Source: Tanypteryx hageni (Eukaryota > Arthropoda > Insecta > Odonata > Petaluridae). Taken from it: DNA of 64,000 bases. Of this stretch, positions 1-13,700 are shown piece after piece. The translations under genes and the position numbers were made by a program. The stretch's first letter is position 1; the number at the start of each line of letters is the position of its first letter. The notes below the pieces were generated by a model. It made no database searches and had not been told where the DNA came from. It saw nothing but the letters and a program-made list of their open reading frames with translations. The DNA is taken from assembly GCA_028673005.1 (NCBI GenBank), contig CM054116.1:22173840-22237839 (forward strand), in the 5' to 3' direction.

Positions 1-1441
1 GCTTTTAGAAGCCACAATTCACATAACTATGTGAAAATTCAATCACAAAATTTGACGTATAATATAGATAAAAATAAAACAGTAAAAATTGCAGAATTAA
101 GCACAATAGGAAGGTCCAAGGTTACTATTTTGAAATATATCAAGGTTTTTCAGATTTAAGAAAACTGATTGCTTAAAAAACTGATTGCATATGAAGTTTT
201 TATCCTGTGTGCCCAGTACGCAGGACAACGCTGAGGGGTTTAGAGTGTTTCTTTCAATTTTAAGAGATCAAACATAAAATACGTCATGCTTATGTTTACC
301 TTTTTAGTTTTCCCTTCCCTTAAACTCGAAAACTACGCTAAACTTCACCCCTACCCCTCCCTCCTGCCTGCATGACACAATTCATGGATTTAAATCCACT
401 CACCAGCAGTCACAAGGGGAGAATGCATTGAGTATGTATTCCAGAAAAGAATTCGTAAGTAATTGCAAAATCTTCATATGTTATAATAAATATGACCACA
501 TATATTTTATTACAGTTGTGTAATATGGATGGAAATAAAATTACAATGCAATGTATGACATTGCCTAGATAGAGCTAATAAAGAATTAATTAACTAATTT
601 TGACTATACTGATGGCATGGAAAGTTTGAATGAAATTGGAGAGAATTACAATATGATGGTTCCTATCAATTATCTATACAATATTTCACACAAGCGTTTT
701 CCCAGTCTTCTTAGCAAGCATTTCCATAATCTTTTGGCGGTTGAAAATCTTTTCATCTGAAATGTGGCGTAAAAGAGTAACTTGAAATACACACTGGAAA
801 AATTGGGATGTTCACTCGAACCTATTTTTTACATGCGATGGTGTTCGTGAATCATGAATTAAGTGGTCACTTTAGCTCTGTTCATGAATTCGCCATGTGT
901 ACGAACGTGTGAGGTCAATACATTTTGTAGCAGAACAGATAGATAAGACTATATAACAACTTTACTGTCCAAGTAGCAGATCGTAAGAAATTTCTATTTT
1001 TTTAAGTTCGTTTATTTCGAGCCTGGATAATTCGAAGTCGTATTTTTGTGGTCCCTTGAACTTCAAAATAACAAGGTTTTACTCTATTCCACCTAGATAT
1101 GCAATCTAAATGCAATAAGTTTTATGAATCATCATTTTTTATGCATTAATGAACATTGGTAGCAATATGTTCATGTCTAACTACACAAAATCAATGTTAA
1201 CATAATGTCATCAATATATTGTCACAGGTTTGCCAAAAACAGTGGACTTTCTATCTATGGTGCCAATAATCTTAAATTTAAGACACTCAATTTCAAGCAT
1301 AATTGTATTGAATTTGATTTAGAAACTTCCATTTTTGGAAAAGTTCAATGAATGGATGGAATCTGCCATCACCCGACTTAAGACCATGACTCATGATTGA
1401 GAAATCTGGTTAAGTTAGACCAAATTTTGAGATGAAAGGCA
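1..1441. other. Region downstream of WDR6 with a Tigger-type terminus
   Basis: AT-rich sequence with no convincing coding region. It would hold the WDR6 3' UTR or a final exon. At about 1010-1084 a terminal sequence ending GGTTTTACTC before TA resembles one end of a pogo/Tigger element; its other end was not found. Confidence 0.4.
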
Positions 1442-1749
1442 TCATGACATTATTTTATGAATTGCCAGTTCATACAAGGAGTATAAAACAAAAGAACGGG
1501 CCACAGACATGAAATACATTCTAAATAAACCTATCTTTACTGCAAAGGTTAGAACTAGTGCTAAGGTGTCAATAACTTGCCTTTTTTGGATTATGTCAAT
1601 ATCTTGAATATCTGGAATTGATGAAAAATACTGAGAAACAATTGAGGCAGATATTGAGGAACCATCACTGTCACACTTCCATGCCCACAAAGTGACTAGC
1701 TGGTCCTTTGAAACTGTGACTAGGTATTCATTCTGCACAAATTTCAACC
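1442..1749 (-). CDS. WDR6: WDR6 exon 16 (3' end, end uncertain)
   Basis: Residues 1111-1212. LKFVQNEYLVTVSKDQLVTL fits the last WDR6 blade. After IPDIQDIDII the sequence no longer resembles the family C-terminus but stays open to a TGA at 1444-1442. A GC-type donor, AAG|GCAAGT, lies at 1581/1580, so the true last exon may be further left or outside the window. The body of this exon is secure and its end is not. Confidence 0.72.
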
Positions 1750-4700
1750 CTGAAATGTCACATAATAATTATTTTAATTTAAAAATCACAACTTTACAAA
1801 TAAAAATTAACACGTAAAGTGCAAACGACAGGGAATGTTATGCTGAATAAATATCTTTACAGTGCATGTCATACATTAATACAGTGCTTTCCAAATTGTG
1901 GGGGAGCATGCTGGAAAGGTCAGGGAAAAGGAGGTTGGGTGAAAGATTTGTCACACATGTATTTCCTGTTTAACCATCCTAATCCTTAGACCTACATCCT
2001 GCAGCAATCAAATTCTAGCCCTCAAGCGGCTAGGACAGTGGTTCCCAACCTGGTTGCCATGGAACACTGGGGTGCCACAGATGATTTTTAGGGGTGCTGC
2101 CATAAAATTAGTTTTGAAAATGATTGAACGATTTGGACACCAAAAGTGATTGGCATGACAGTTATCTAATATCAAAATAATTTTGCAGTCACCATCTAAC
2201 CAGTTAGACTTTCAATGCTCATGGCCCTCCAGTGCTAAATGATTCCAAAACCAGTCAAATGTTATTAGCAGAGTTATCCATGCACATTAGTTTTCACAGT
2301 AATGGATGGGAAAAATGTTGATACCCTTTAACGAGGGTTTGCGCCTTTACTGATCACCATTAATTTGAGTGTGTTCATGCCTGCTCTTTTTGCACATGCA
2401 AGGACCTTCAGCATCTCCTTTGATTCCACTCCACATGCCATGGCCTCATCACCAGCAGCAAGCATGCCATGAGAAAGACACTGCCAAAATAGCCATTTCG
2501 TTGGCATTGTGGATTTGCACAGCAGTAAGATTATTATCCACAACAAACTTGGAAAATTCATCAATAAATTTCTCTGCAGTATCTGAATCAGTTTATAGCC
2601 AGACAGCAAATTTTCATATACCATGATGAAGTTTGAATCGATGTAGTCAATCTTGAGAATAATTGCAGGGTTTAGGAATTTTTAAGTCATAATGAAACTC
2701 TTTTACTTAGTGTCTCTGCAATAGGCCTAAAATAAGCAACCTTCACTTCCTTGTAGCCAAAGTTATTTAAAAAATACATTTACCAGTGTAGTGTTTTACA
2801 GATACTCATAGCTTTAGGTTCGTAAATGTCTATGTAAAATTTTAATAATTCTTTTTTTTTGCTTCTTAGACAGCAGAACTGATTGTCATATTATTCATTG
2901 AAGTATCTTTTTCAAGCTTTCCTAGTAATTTGACTTTTTTTTACTTGTGAAGTTTTATATTCACATTTCATAACATAATACTACTGGTTCGTTCAAGGCT
3001 TATTACACTCATAGAACTTTCGCCCAAGCACTTGGGGCAACAGATGGGGCAAACACCACCCTCAAGGAGTTTTGGAGAGGTTATAACATTTACGAGTCTG
3101 TTAAGAACATGGGCAAGTCCTGGGATGAAGTGAAGCAAACCAACATGAATGGCGTGTGGAAAAAAGTTTGCCCTCAATTTGTTCACCATTTTAAGGATTT
3201 TGATGAGCAGTTGAGGAAGGTCACTGAAAGCATTGTTGAACTTGCAAAGCAACTCGTTATTGGGCTGGAGGATGAAAATGTAGAAGAGTTGTTGAACTCA
3301 CATGCAGAGGAGCTCTCCAATGAAGACCTTATTGAATTGGAGGCAGCAAAGGTTGCAGAGGAGACAGCTGCAGGGGTGGTGTCTGAGACATCCCCACCAA
3401 AATGATTCACAACCAAGAAATTGGCAGAGGCTTTTAGGATGCTTGATGGGGTTTTGGCACTGATTACCCCAACTCTGAGAGATTCGCAATTGTCTCCAGA
3501 GGTGTCCTTAATGAGATGGCATGTTATAAACAAATTTACATTGAGAAAAAAGTTGTTGTGCAAGGTTCCCTAACTAGCTATTTTAAGAAAATATCTGAAA
3601 ATGAAACAGTGCCATCAACATCCCATGAAAGTGACTACAATGAACCAGAAGACCCAGCAAATCCCGATCAGCAACTTCAAAGAAGTCACCTTCTACCTCA
3701 TCACCCTCCACTAATTAAACCTCTCTCTCCTAAAGTATCATCACTTCCAATAAGCAACTCCAACATTCAAGGTAAATAAAATCACATTTAAATTGTCTTT
3801 ATTGATCCATACATTTTTTTAAATATGCTGATTTTTTTATGTCCAGGAACCTAACCCCCATTAATAGCATTGGGCCTATGGAAAAATGTGTTCTGACTTA
3901 GTACGAACTCGACTTATGACAGAAATTAAAAACGCAACCCCGTCATATGCTGGGGACCCCGTGTATTTACTTAATTTCCTTTACAATACATGATGGGGCC
4001 CACATTATTGCTGTGACTTAGGGCCTGTAATTTGTATAAAATGACCCGGTTAACAAACAGTAAATTTAAGCATGTAAAAAATAAATCCGAGCATAGAAAC
4101 ATCATGAACAGGGGTGCGCCTACCCGGAGTGCAGTGGGTGCATTGCACCCGGGTGCCGACTTGCCGGGGCACCTTCCCATTAAGGTATTTGTATCTATAT
4201 ATTGTTGCAATTCCAGTTGTTCATTCTGTTTGGGAATATTTCCTTCTTGGTCAGAGTGAAAAGGGAAAGTGGGAGATACTAAAATGACACGAAATTTTCT
4301 AAGCAACATTTTTCCAATCCCTTGCAATAAGCGGTCGTGTGACTTAAGGGCGCTAGAACACATATCAGTGGCAACCAAAAATGGGTTCACCATAGGAGTT
4401 GCCAGGAGGTGGGGGTGCTACTCTGTTAATTGCTATCCCTACCCCAGCGAGGAGCTCCAGCTAAGGCGGCGATCCTTTCGCAAAGTACCATCAGGGCTGG
4501 TCCAAGGTAGGGGCAAGCAGGGCGGCTGCTCGGGGTGCCAATGTATTGTGGGCACTAAATCAATCATCTATGTATATATTACTTGCAAGCGAATACAATT
4601 TGGAAACAAATTTACATCAAATCTACATGGAATTCCTATTGCCTTTCATTATCAATTATTTTACAGAGCAATGGATAAATGAGCAAGTTCTTCTAAAAAT

Positions 4701-7700
4701 ATCTATACAAAAATTAATGGACGGGAGCGCTGGAGCACTTTCTCGCCCGGGGCATCAAAATACCTTGGTCCGCCCCTCGGTACCATCGACCTTTACCATA
4801 AATTCTTTTGATGGAAGAATATCAGATGTCTACCATTTTTTTAATTCTCCCTCTTACCGAGTCTTGAAAATCCCAAATCTGTTTTAAACGCAAATGCAAA
4901 ATTAATATAACATGATATTGCATGAATTTTGCCATATGCTGTATTTCGGTGATCGTACGTAGATGTATCGAATTAAAATTCCATAATAATTTCTCCAAAT
5001 AATAATCGAATTATTGACATCTACTTCTTCATTGGATTTTTAAATATCTTAAAATGAAAATATGAAGTCGGGACTTTGATGTAGAAATGCATAAATAATT
5101 GAAGTTTTGTTTTCTTATAGTCGAAATAAATATCGCATCTAATTAGTCTTCTAATTTGACAAAATAACCCAAAAATATTGGAATTTCTGATTGTTCAATA
5201 AGATAAGGGGACAGAGTATTGACTTTTAATCAAATGTACGGCGTTTTATAAGTTTCGTTCAAGCAGATATTATATTATATGTTTATCTTTATATTTATGC
5301 AACGAATTATTTCAATCAGTTCGTTCTGGGATACATCGACAGAAATCCATCAGCTTGCCTGCACTCTCTATCGATGAAAAAAGTCGTATTTGTTCATACC
5401 GCAAAATTCGCTAGCCACAGAAATATCTCGCACCTTGGCGCCAGACACCCTAGGCACGGCCCTGATCATGAATATAAATAAATACTCATTTAAAAGGTCT
5501 TTTCTTATATGAAATTATATTTTCCACTTTCTTCCTATAGTTGATGAGTTGTTATGGGGTAGAAGAAAAATTATTGGCAGGAGAAAGGAGGACCGTTATA
5601 AAAGCATTTTGAAAGGGATTTAAGAGGAGAATCAAGATGAGACTTGGGAGCTGATTTTGGTGGTGATTGTTGTTCGAGGAGTTGCCATTTTTGGATATTT
5701 TATCACCCATTATGATTAAAAAATTTCACTAAAATTATTTAAATATAGAAGCATAAGCAAAATTCAAGAAGTCAAGATGGCTGACCATGCATCATGCAGC
5801 AATAGCATATATGTGGCAATATGTCAGACAATATAGTCTGCCCAAGTAGGATGAATGTATCAGTGGACAATATTTATGTACTTACAGACCTACATAATCC
5901 TTACATAATGCAAGGAAATTAATACACACAAATAGCAGAGAAAATTAAATAAATATTTTTTAATTTATGATTATTTCATTAAAGGATAATGCTTAAAGTT
6001 TTATGCACTGCAAAAATTGTAATTTATAACGATTTATCATACCACTCAAAAAATGTGGTTGAAAAAATCAGCCAAGCAAATCAGATTTGATTGGTCAATT
6101 TACCAGAAGGTGAATTATATAATTTTACCTGAGATCTGTGTTGCCATGACAAATTCTTTACGCCAAGAATTTTGAACAACAGCCTGATCCCAAGGCTCAG
6201 TGTTAGATTTCCGAGATAGTTTTAGTAGATTAAATGCGAGGGTTCCATCTTCACCACCTGTGGCCACAAGCAGCAAAGATGATAATCCCATATTGAGGTC
6301 TGTATCCGTAGAATTCCTTAAAGAACAAATAAAACACACACTATATTTTAACCCATATTGTAAGGCATTTGAATCCTGCCACTCTGTCTCACAGTCAATT
6401 CAGTCGGGATATTTAAATATTATATGCTTGCATTTGTGTAAATTATCATATATCAGGACACCACATCATTACACAGAATCGGGACAATATCATGGGCCTA
6501 TGAATCTGTATAAGCAGACTCAGCACCAAGTGTGCATTTAAATGTATGCACGGCTATTAGTGCCTACATCTGGTGTACATTTAACCATTATCTGCTGAAA
6601 GAGCCTGTTTGGTACTGTAAAATGTGTTCACTCAGTGCCATATGGTACCTGTTCCCTTTGTTCTGAGTCTGTTTACAGATGTTTTCTGTCATGGAATGGG
6701 AGGACTGAGAAAAGAGCACTCCAGAAGAAAGGCATCACCACAGGCTCAGGCACATATATTGAAGTTTAAGAATTAGGGGAGAGTAGGAGGGAGAGCAAGT
6801 AAGACTCAACAAGGTCGCATCAGCTATGAGAGTGAGTAGGAACCATGCCACCAAAAATTAGTAAATATTATTGTATTTGCGTTTTTATTGTGCTATTTCA
6901 ATTTTGTGTATCAATACATTTTTTGATGTTTCTTTCCTCTATAAAACAAAATCATGTTATTCTTAAATATTTTTGCAATAAAGTGCTTTTTATTTGAACA
7001 TTCTATTAGATACGCGATTTTTCCAGAATTCAAACAAATTATTTAACTACCCCAAAATGTATCCAGCACCTGGGCCCCACCTGCGGGTATTTAAATCTGG
7101 TGTTTAAAGGTAAAATGTACACATGGAAAATAAGGATTAAACACACAGAAAAATTTATCTATTGCTCTTATAACCCTGTGACATTCTTTTCAGAAAAGCC
7201 ATAACCCTTTTACTGGTATGGGGTGGACCTATACTGCCCATCTGAGATGACTGTAATTTGATATAAAGCAATCCTTAGCAACCAATTTTCAGACAACACA
7301 CAGTTCAAATCCTATCCATTAGCCCATTAAGTCAGCAGTGCGAGCACATCCTTGCTGACCGACAGTGGCCCGAGGGAAGGTAGAACGAATATGTACTCCC
7401 CAAAGGCAGATATCGAATAAACCGCAATTTTTTCGCCATCAAATGGTAATTCATGAAACTACTTGTGCCACAGAACAAATCGTAAATTATGCTATCTGCA
7501 CTATGTTTATCCTCGAACAAAGTATAAAAACCTCCAAACTGATGGGGAATTTTTGATATACTGAAAGATCACCTATTGATGGTCTGCTGTGCCACAAGCA
7601 GTTTCATGAATTACTATTTGATGGCAAAAAAATCAGTTTATTTGACATCTATTTCTTCTCTCACCATTTGGATTGATATCGTCCTGCAAGTACATACTTG

Positions 7701-10700
7701 GGCTGCTGGCTTGAGAGGTTAATGCCACAATTGGATACTTGAGAGTTTGATGTGGACTGGACAAGTAATTTTCAAACAATGACCAATTAATTAAAACAGC
7801 ATTTTTCATTACTTAATGTGAATTTAAATACTGCTCCTGAAGCAAACTTTCTGGCATTTAAAGACAGGGTTGAGGGATTAAAAGTGCAATTAATTGTTTT
7901 TGTTATTTTCTTGTTCATATTTTCGACACTGGTCTTATTTGAATGTATTTACCAGCTTTGAGAAAATTTTCAACAACAATGATTTTACAGCAGCAAATTG
8001 AGAGGGTGGTAAAAATGTGCTCCAACAAAACCCATTTTGTTGGCTAATTTTTAACTCTTATTTTATAACAGGTAGTGAAAGAGGTATTTTCTCTGATATT
8101 TATGATACAACCATACTTTTATAAAGCCTTTACCTAATATTATTAAGCAGTGTATAGGATCACAGCATGTGTATGAATATGAAGAACAAAGTGAGCAGGA
8201 GCACGGTGAGTTGTGAAAGCAATTGCCACAGGTGTTGCTTTACCAAAAGGGTATAACACCACTGTCGTCACCCATTTAAAACTCTTTGTAATGATCTAGG
8301 ATAATACTTTCATTTGGCACCACTCTGCTGAACGTTTTTGCCTCGGTGAGGGCTTTTGCGCTGCTTTGCCTTGCGGCTTTCAGTGCTCGGTCTGTGGGTT
8401 TCATTTATCCGGGAGTTCCGACTTTGCGGTTGTGGTAATTTGGCACCTCAGGCAGAAGATTTCTATAGCATAGTCCTGAATACAAAAGATTACTGCATTG
8501 TTTTTATAGTGATTCTGTAACAGGCTGGGTCACTACAAGATCATATGTGCAAAAAAAGATGCTAGACTCCGAAGCATGTTAACTTTTTTATTCTCATGGA
8601 GGAAATCAAAACGCCAATGCAAACTTATGCTTTAATTTGATTTTCCATATTAAAATCAATTGCAACATATCTTCTGCCATCTATTTGTGAATTTAGGAAC
8701 TGAGACTTTTAATTAAATGGAAATTTATTACTTACTGTTTTGAACTTTGTGATTATTGTGAATGTTAGAAAATCTTCTGATTCAAGTACATACACATTTA
8801 TAATATTTAAATATAGAATTCAGGTTTTTAATATAAAAGTTATTTATAAAAATGTTTTTTTTAACAATTACTTGTTTCTAAATGTTTTACTAAGGATCTA
8901 GCTGAGAAGCAGCACTCCAAAGTACAGGAAGAAGTTGGATGATGTATGTATTGTTAGTTTCCTGAATGATAACATTGAAATTATTGAAAGTAATTTGCAG
9001 ACATACTAGGAGGTTGATAATGAATCATAAGATAATTATTTCATGCCTTCCCAGTCCAAATGTACATCAATATACAGTAAACCCTCAATTTAATAGACCT
9101 CGGTTTAGCAGACTTCAGATTTAATGGACAAAATCGTGGCAAAGGCAATAATGAACACATCTCTAAACAAGCCCATTGTTTGGCGAATCACTCCCGAGAT
9201 TTTTCGCTTCTTCCCCTCAAAATGACTGTTCACAGTTATATACTACATATTTTTTTGCGCAGGCTATCTCAATGTTCTCCAAGCACGTTCTTGGCAGGAT
9301 CGACTTCAGAATCTCGCCTTTTACTGATGTCAAAATGATGGCTGAACGTGAGAGGATCTGGAACAAGAACGTGAAGATGTGTTCTTGTTTCACGTTCTTG
9401 ACACAATCATGGCTTAAGGTGGGCCTGCAGCTGGCCTGAAGGTTAAAATTCTTCTAGTGACTAATGCAAAAATTGCGAATTACGATAGCCTTTTATCCAT
9501 AAAACATTTACCAGAGAGAAAAATTCAAAAGTTTCCGATATTAGTTTCAATTTTGGCCACAACAGCACTGTTTCAAGGTCTCAAGATCGCAAGAACATTC
9601 TTGGGGAACAAGGCCTATAAGAACGATCTTGAACACTGAGACAGCCATAGTAGGCACTTCCATGGAAGGATAATTCTATCTTTGAAAAGGTATGGCATGT
9701 AAGGGAAGCAATGTTTAGTTGTGGGCTTAGGCTGCGTTCACATTACCAGTAATGCGAGCGATGCAACTGCAAGCGAATACTGCTACTCTAGGCTCTAGGG
9801 CAGGGGTGGGCAAACTTTTTACGTGGCGGGCCACATTAACAGTTGCAGCTTCTTAGGCGGGCCGCATAAACAGATGAAAATGCTTCGGCGAGCCACGTTA
9901 GGGTTCACATCATAAGTAATGTGAGGTAATGCGAGGGATCCTGTTAGTGAAAATCAATAATAAATAATATGTTATACCCATAACATCACTGGAGAAGGTT
10001 TTCTGGCATTAATTTAAACTACAAATATGAAATTATCTCTATTTTATATTACAGTTCGCTTTCATAATGGCATCGTGGGCCATATAAAATGCCCTCACAG
10101 GCCGCAGTTTGCCCACCCCTGCTCTAAGAGATATAAATTATCCCATTAAGTGTCCGTTATAATAATAATCCATTGTATACATGATATGATCCGTACATTG
10201 GCTTGCGGACAGTATTGAATGCCAGCCAGCCGATCGTGACTTCAGATGCTTATTAAGTCCACGGAGTTTTTTAAGAGTGCAATCGGAGTTCTCAGAAATA
10301 TTTATTAAATTCCTGTGGTTTGCGACAAATAAATGAAAATAAATAGGTTATTTTATGGCAAAGTCAGTGAATCAATTCAGATATAATCATACCATATGAA
10401 ATTGGCGATATTTGTGTTGACGTATTTTCTTAAAATATCGAAAAAAAGTTTTCTGAGGAATTAAAAGGTGATGTGGTTGTTTTAAATTCAATTTTGTATC
10501 GTATATTCGTGCAAATGCGGTATTTTATACATTAATTATCATTACCATCAGTAAAGGAGGTTTTCTCATGTAGGTACAAGTGTGTTTTTGGACTCGAAAT
10601 ATCCCATTTGCCATTTAACAGACATTTGACTTTAATGGACGACCCTTCCCCCTATTAGTCCATTAAATCGAGGATTTACTATAGTGATGTTTTAACCAAC

Positions 10701-13700
10701 AGAGCTACTTAGGATTCAGTTGAGGTATTATAAGCCTGAGAGTGGAAATAAAAGCCCTTTCCACTAACATCTCTCTGATAGGGATTAATTGGTGTCTGAT
10801 ACTTCTGAACAAAATTTTTCTGATTAAGTGGGAAGGTGTCAAAAACAATGACAAATAACCTAACCCCTCCTCTGAATTTCACAAGCTTACTGGTGCCAGG
10901 GGTAAATAAAGCAAAGTAAAAATTGATCTTTAAGGATTTGAAACTGATTCAAAAACATAAAAACTAATTTTTCAACTCCTACAACATTGTTAAGATGCCT
11001 CACATTTGAATATAACAAACTTATTCACAATATATTTTATTAATGCGTTAACTCACTACAACTACCCTTACATTAACCATAGTCAATGTACCTATTTGAA
11101 ATGTAATTTATTATGATAGGAATGGCAAACAGTTATATACACTATAACATCTTCAATGAATTTATGCTAATGAGTAAAAAGAAGATGCAAACAAGTCGTC
11201 GCAATAGGAATAACTAAATAACACAAAAAAGCATTGCAAGGGAGGGAGGGAGAGGATAAGGAGCATACCCCCTCTGGATGGATGACTTTATCCCACCACC
11301 TGGCATGTGCTCTTTGACTTAATCAGTTGAGCTTTCCTCAATTAGACAGATTAGGTCTTTTTGGCAATAGCAAGAAAGATCCTAAATGTGAGAGTATTAT
11401 TCAGTAAAAAGGTGTGAGGAGTCATTGGTCATTGACAGCACCAAAGGTAAGGAAGAGGCAATCATCACCCAACCCTAGCTGAGTTTCTGAGTCTGGCTCT
11501 GTTGAGAACAAAACTAGAATTCTAGTAAAGATATGACTATGAGCAATGGAAATTTAAAAATCCTTCTTACCTGTTTAATTCCAGCCAATCCACTGCATTG
11601 ATTGAAAATTGATGTACAAGCATCGAGAAGAAAGGTGACAAACATTCATTCCTATTAGGTTCCATACAAGCAATATCTTTGGTTGAATCATTATGTATGA
11701 AACTCATCCTCATTGAGTCTACATGACACGTAACATCCCAGAGATGAAAGTAGCCAACACAGTCGGTAGATATTATTAAATGGCGACCCCAAAGCAAACG
11801 GTGGAAAACCTTGAGGAGACAGTGGTATCTGGTAGATCCTTGGTGAGGAATTCCTTGTGACCAAAAAGCAAGTAAAGGATTCTTTCCAGGAAGTTTGCTT
11901 TTATTTTGATTATCTATGTAACCAAAGAGCCTATTCACATGAAAAAAAGAATTTTTTAAGTTTAATGGTCTTAACACATTTGTGACAGCATGACCTCCCA
12001 GTGGGTCACAGGCACTACTTCTCATAGCCGTCATGACCCACTGGTGGGACATGATGCCAGTGCGTTACATAGTTTTCACTTAAGAAAACAGCCTTTCAGA
12101 AATATTCTGAAATTTTTTATGGCCACAAGAAGCAGTTTGCACATGTACCAAAAGTAAATCTTAGACGCACTAATTTTCAAAGCTGGAGAAAGGATTCAAC
12201 CCGACCGCATAGAAGCAGTAAACCCCATGCAGCGGTTATGTCCTGAGATGAGCCCAACTCAGAGGTAAAAGACCCCCAAGGATAGGACCCTTAATCTGGG
12301 TGGTACTCTGGAGGAGCAAGAGACATGTGATTGAAGAAAAACCATTGTTCCAGTTTCACTCACATTTTTCACCCAAAATCGAACCACGAATGTAGGATCT
12401 GCCTGCATACAATTAGTATGTCATGACAGATGCAAATAAAATAGGTGTACTAGTTACAAAACAAAGGTTTATTACAGCTCACCCTGGCATCTGTGCACCT
12501 CACAACATTTCCATATAACTTATCTCTAGTGATAAATAAATACCTTGACCATTTTAACGATTTCAAATGCACTATCTTATTAGTTCAATCCAAAAAGTCC
12601 CTAAATTTCATAAACATGAAACAACTAAAGTGGAAGTAATCATGCGGACAAACGAATGGACAGACAGGGAGTTGGAAAGATAGATAAGCATCTTAATTAT
12701 TGTGAACAAGTGAGGGAAGAATTGCAGAGCAATCGACAGCCTCAGAATATAGTCTATAATTTTTTTTTTAAGTATTGTATCAATGTTATGTAATAATATG
12801 TTTTCCATTTAAAAACAGTGGACTCATTTCTATGGCAGTTGTATTTCCCAATGTTAAAAATAAGAAAATTTTCCTTCTTTTTTGGATTAAAAACAAATTT
12901 CTATGCCAAGTGAAGTGTGCAAAGAATTTAAAGTTAGTAATGCTATGGTTCATATGGTTTGCTCTAATCAACAGAAAATTTGCAGTGCCAAAGACAGCTC
13001 GAATCAAAGTGCAAAACGAATCAGGCAGCCCATACAGTGTGATATAGATAAGGCTTTCATTATATGGTTAATGCGGCAAAGGAAATTAAACATACCAATA
13101 CGTGGGACTATGTTAAAAGTAAAAGCTGAAGAGTTGGCAAGTTCATTTGGAATTGAGAATTTGTTGTTCTGACAGCTGGATAGACAGATTTTAAGTAAAA
13201 CACAACATCAACTTTGGCAAAGTAAGTGGTGAAGCTAATAACATTAACTAGTGACTGGTTAAAAATGGGATGGCCTAAACTTTGTCAGGGTTATAGTGAC
13301 TGTAACATTTTTAATGAAGATGAGACTGGGCTGTTCTTTAAGCTAACACCAGAGAAGACATTAAAATTTAAAGATAAAAAGTGTGTAGGAGGAAAATTAT
13401 CAAAGGATTAGATTACAGTTTTGTTTGTGCCAATATGGATGGGAGAGAGAAATGCAAGTAGTTTGTGACTGGCAAATCAAAAAATCCTGTTTTTTAAAAA
13501 CAATAAAATCATGTCTGTTTGATAACAGGCAAACAAAAAGGCTTTCATGACATCAACTCTTTTTGAAGAAGTTATAATAAGTTTGGGTTATGAACTTGAT
13601 ACACAAAACAGAAAATTTTCTTATTAATTGATAATTGTCCGGCTCATTCTAAGCTTGGACAAAAATTAAGCAACATTAAGCTTGTTTTTCTGCCTTTCAA

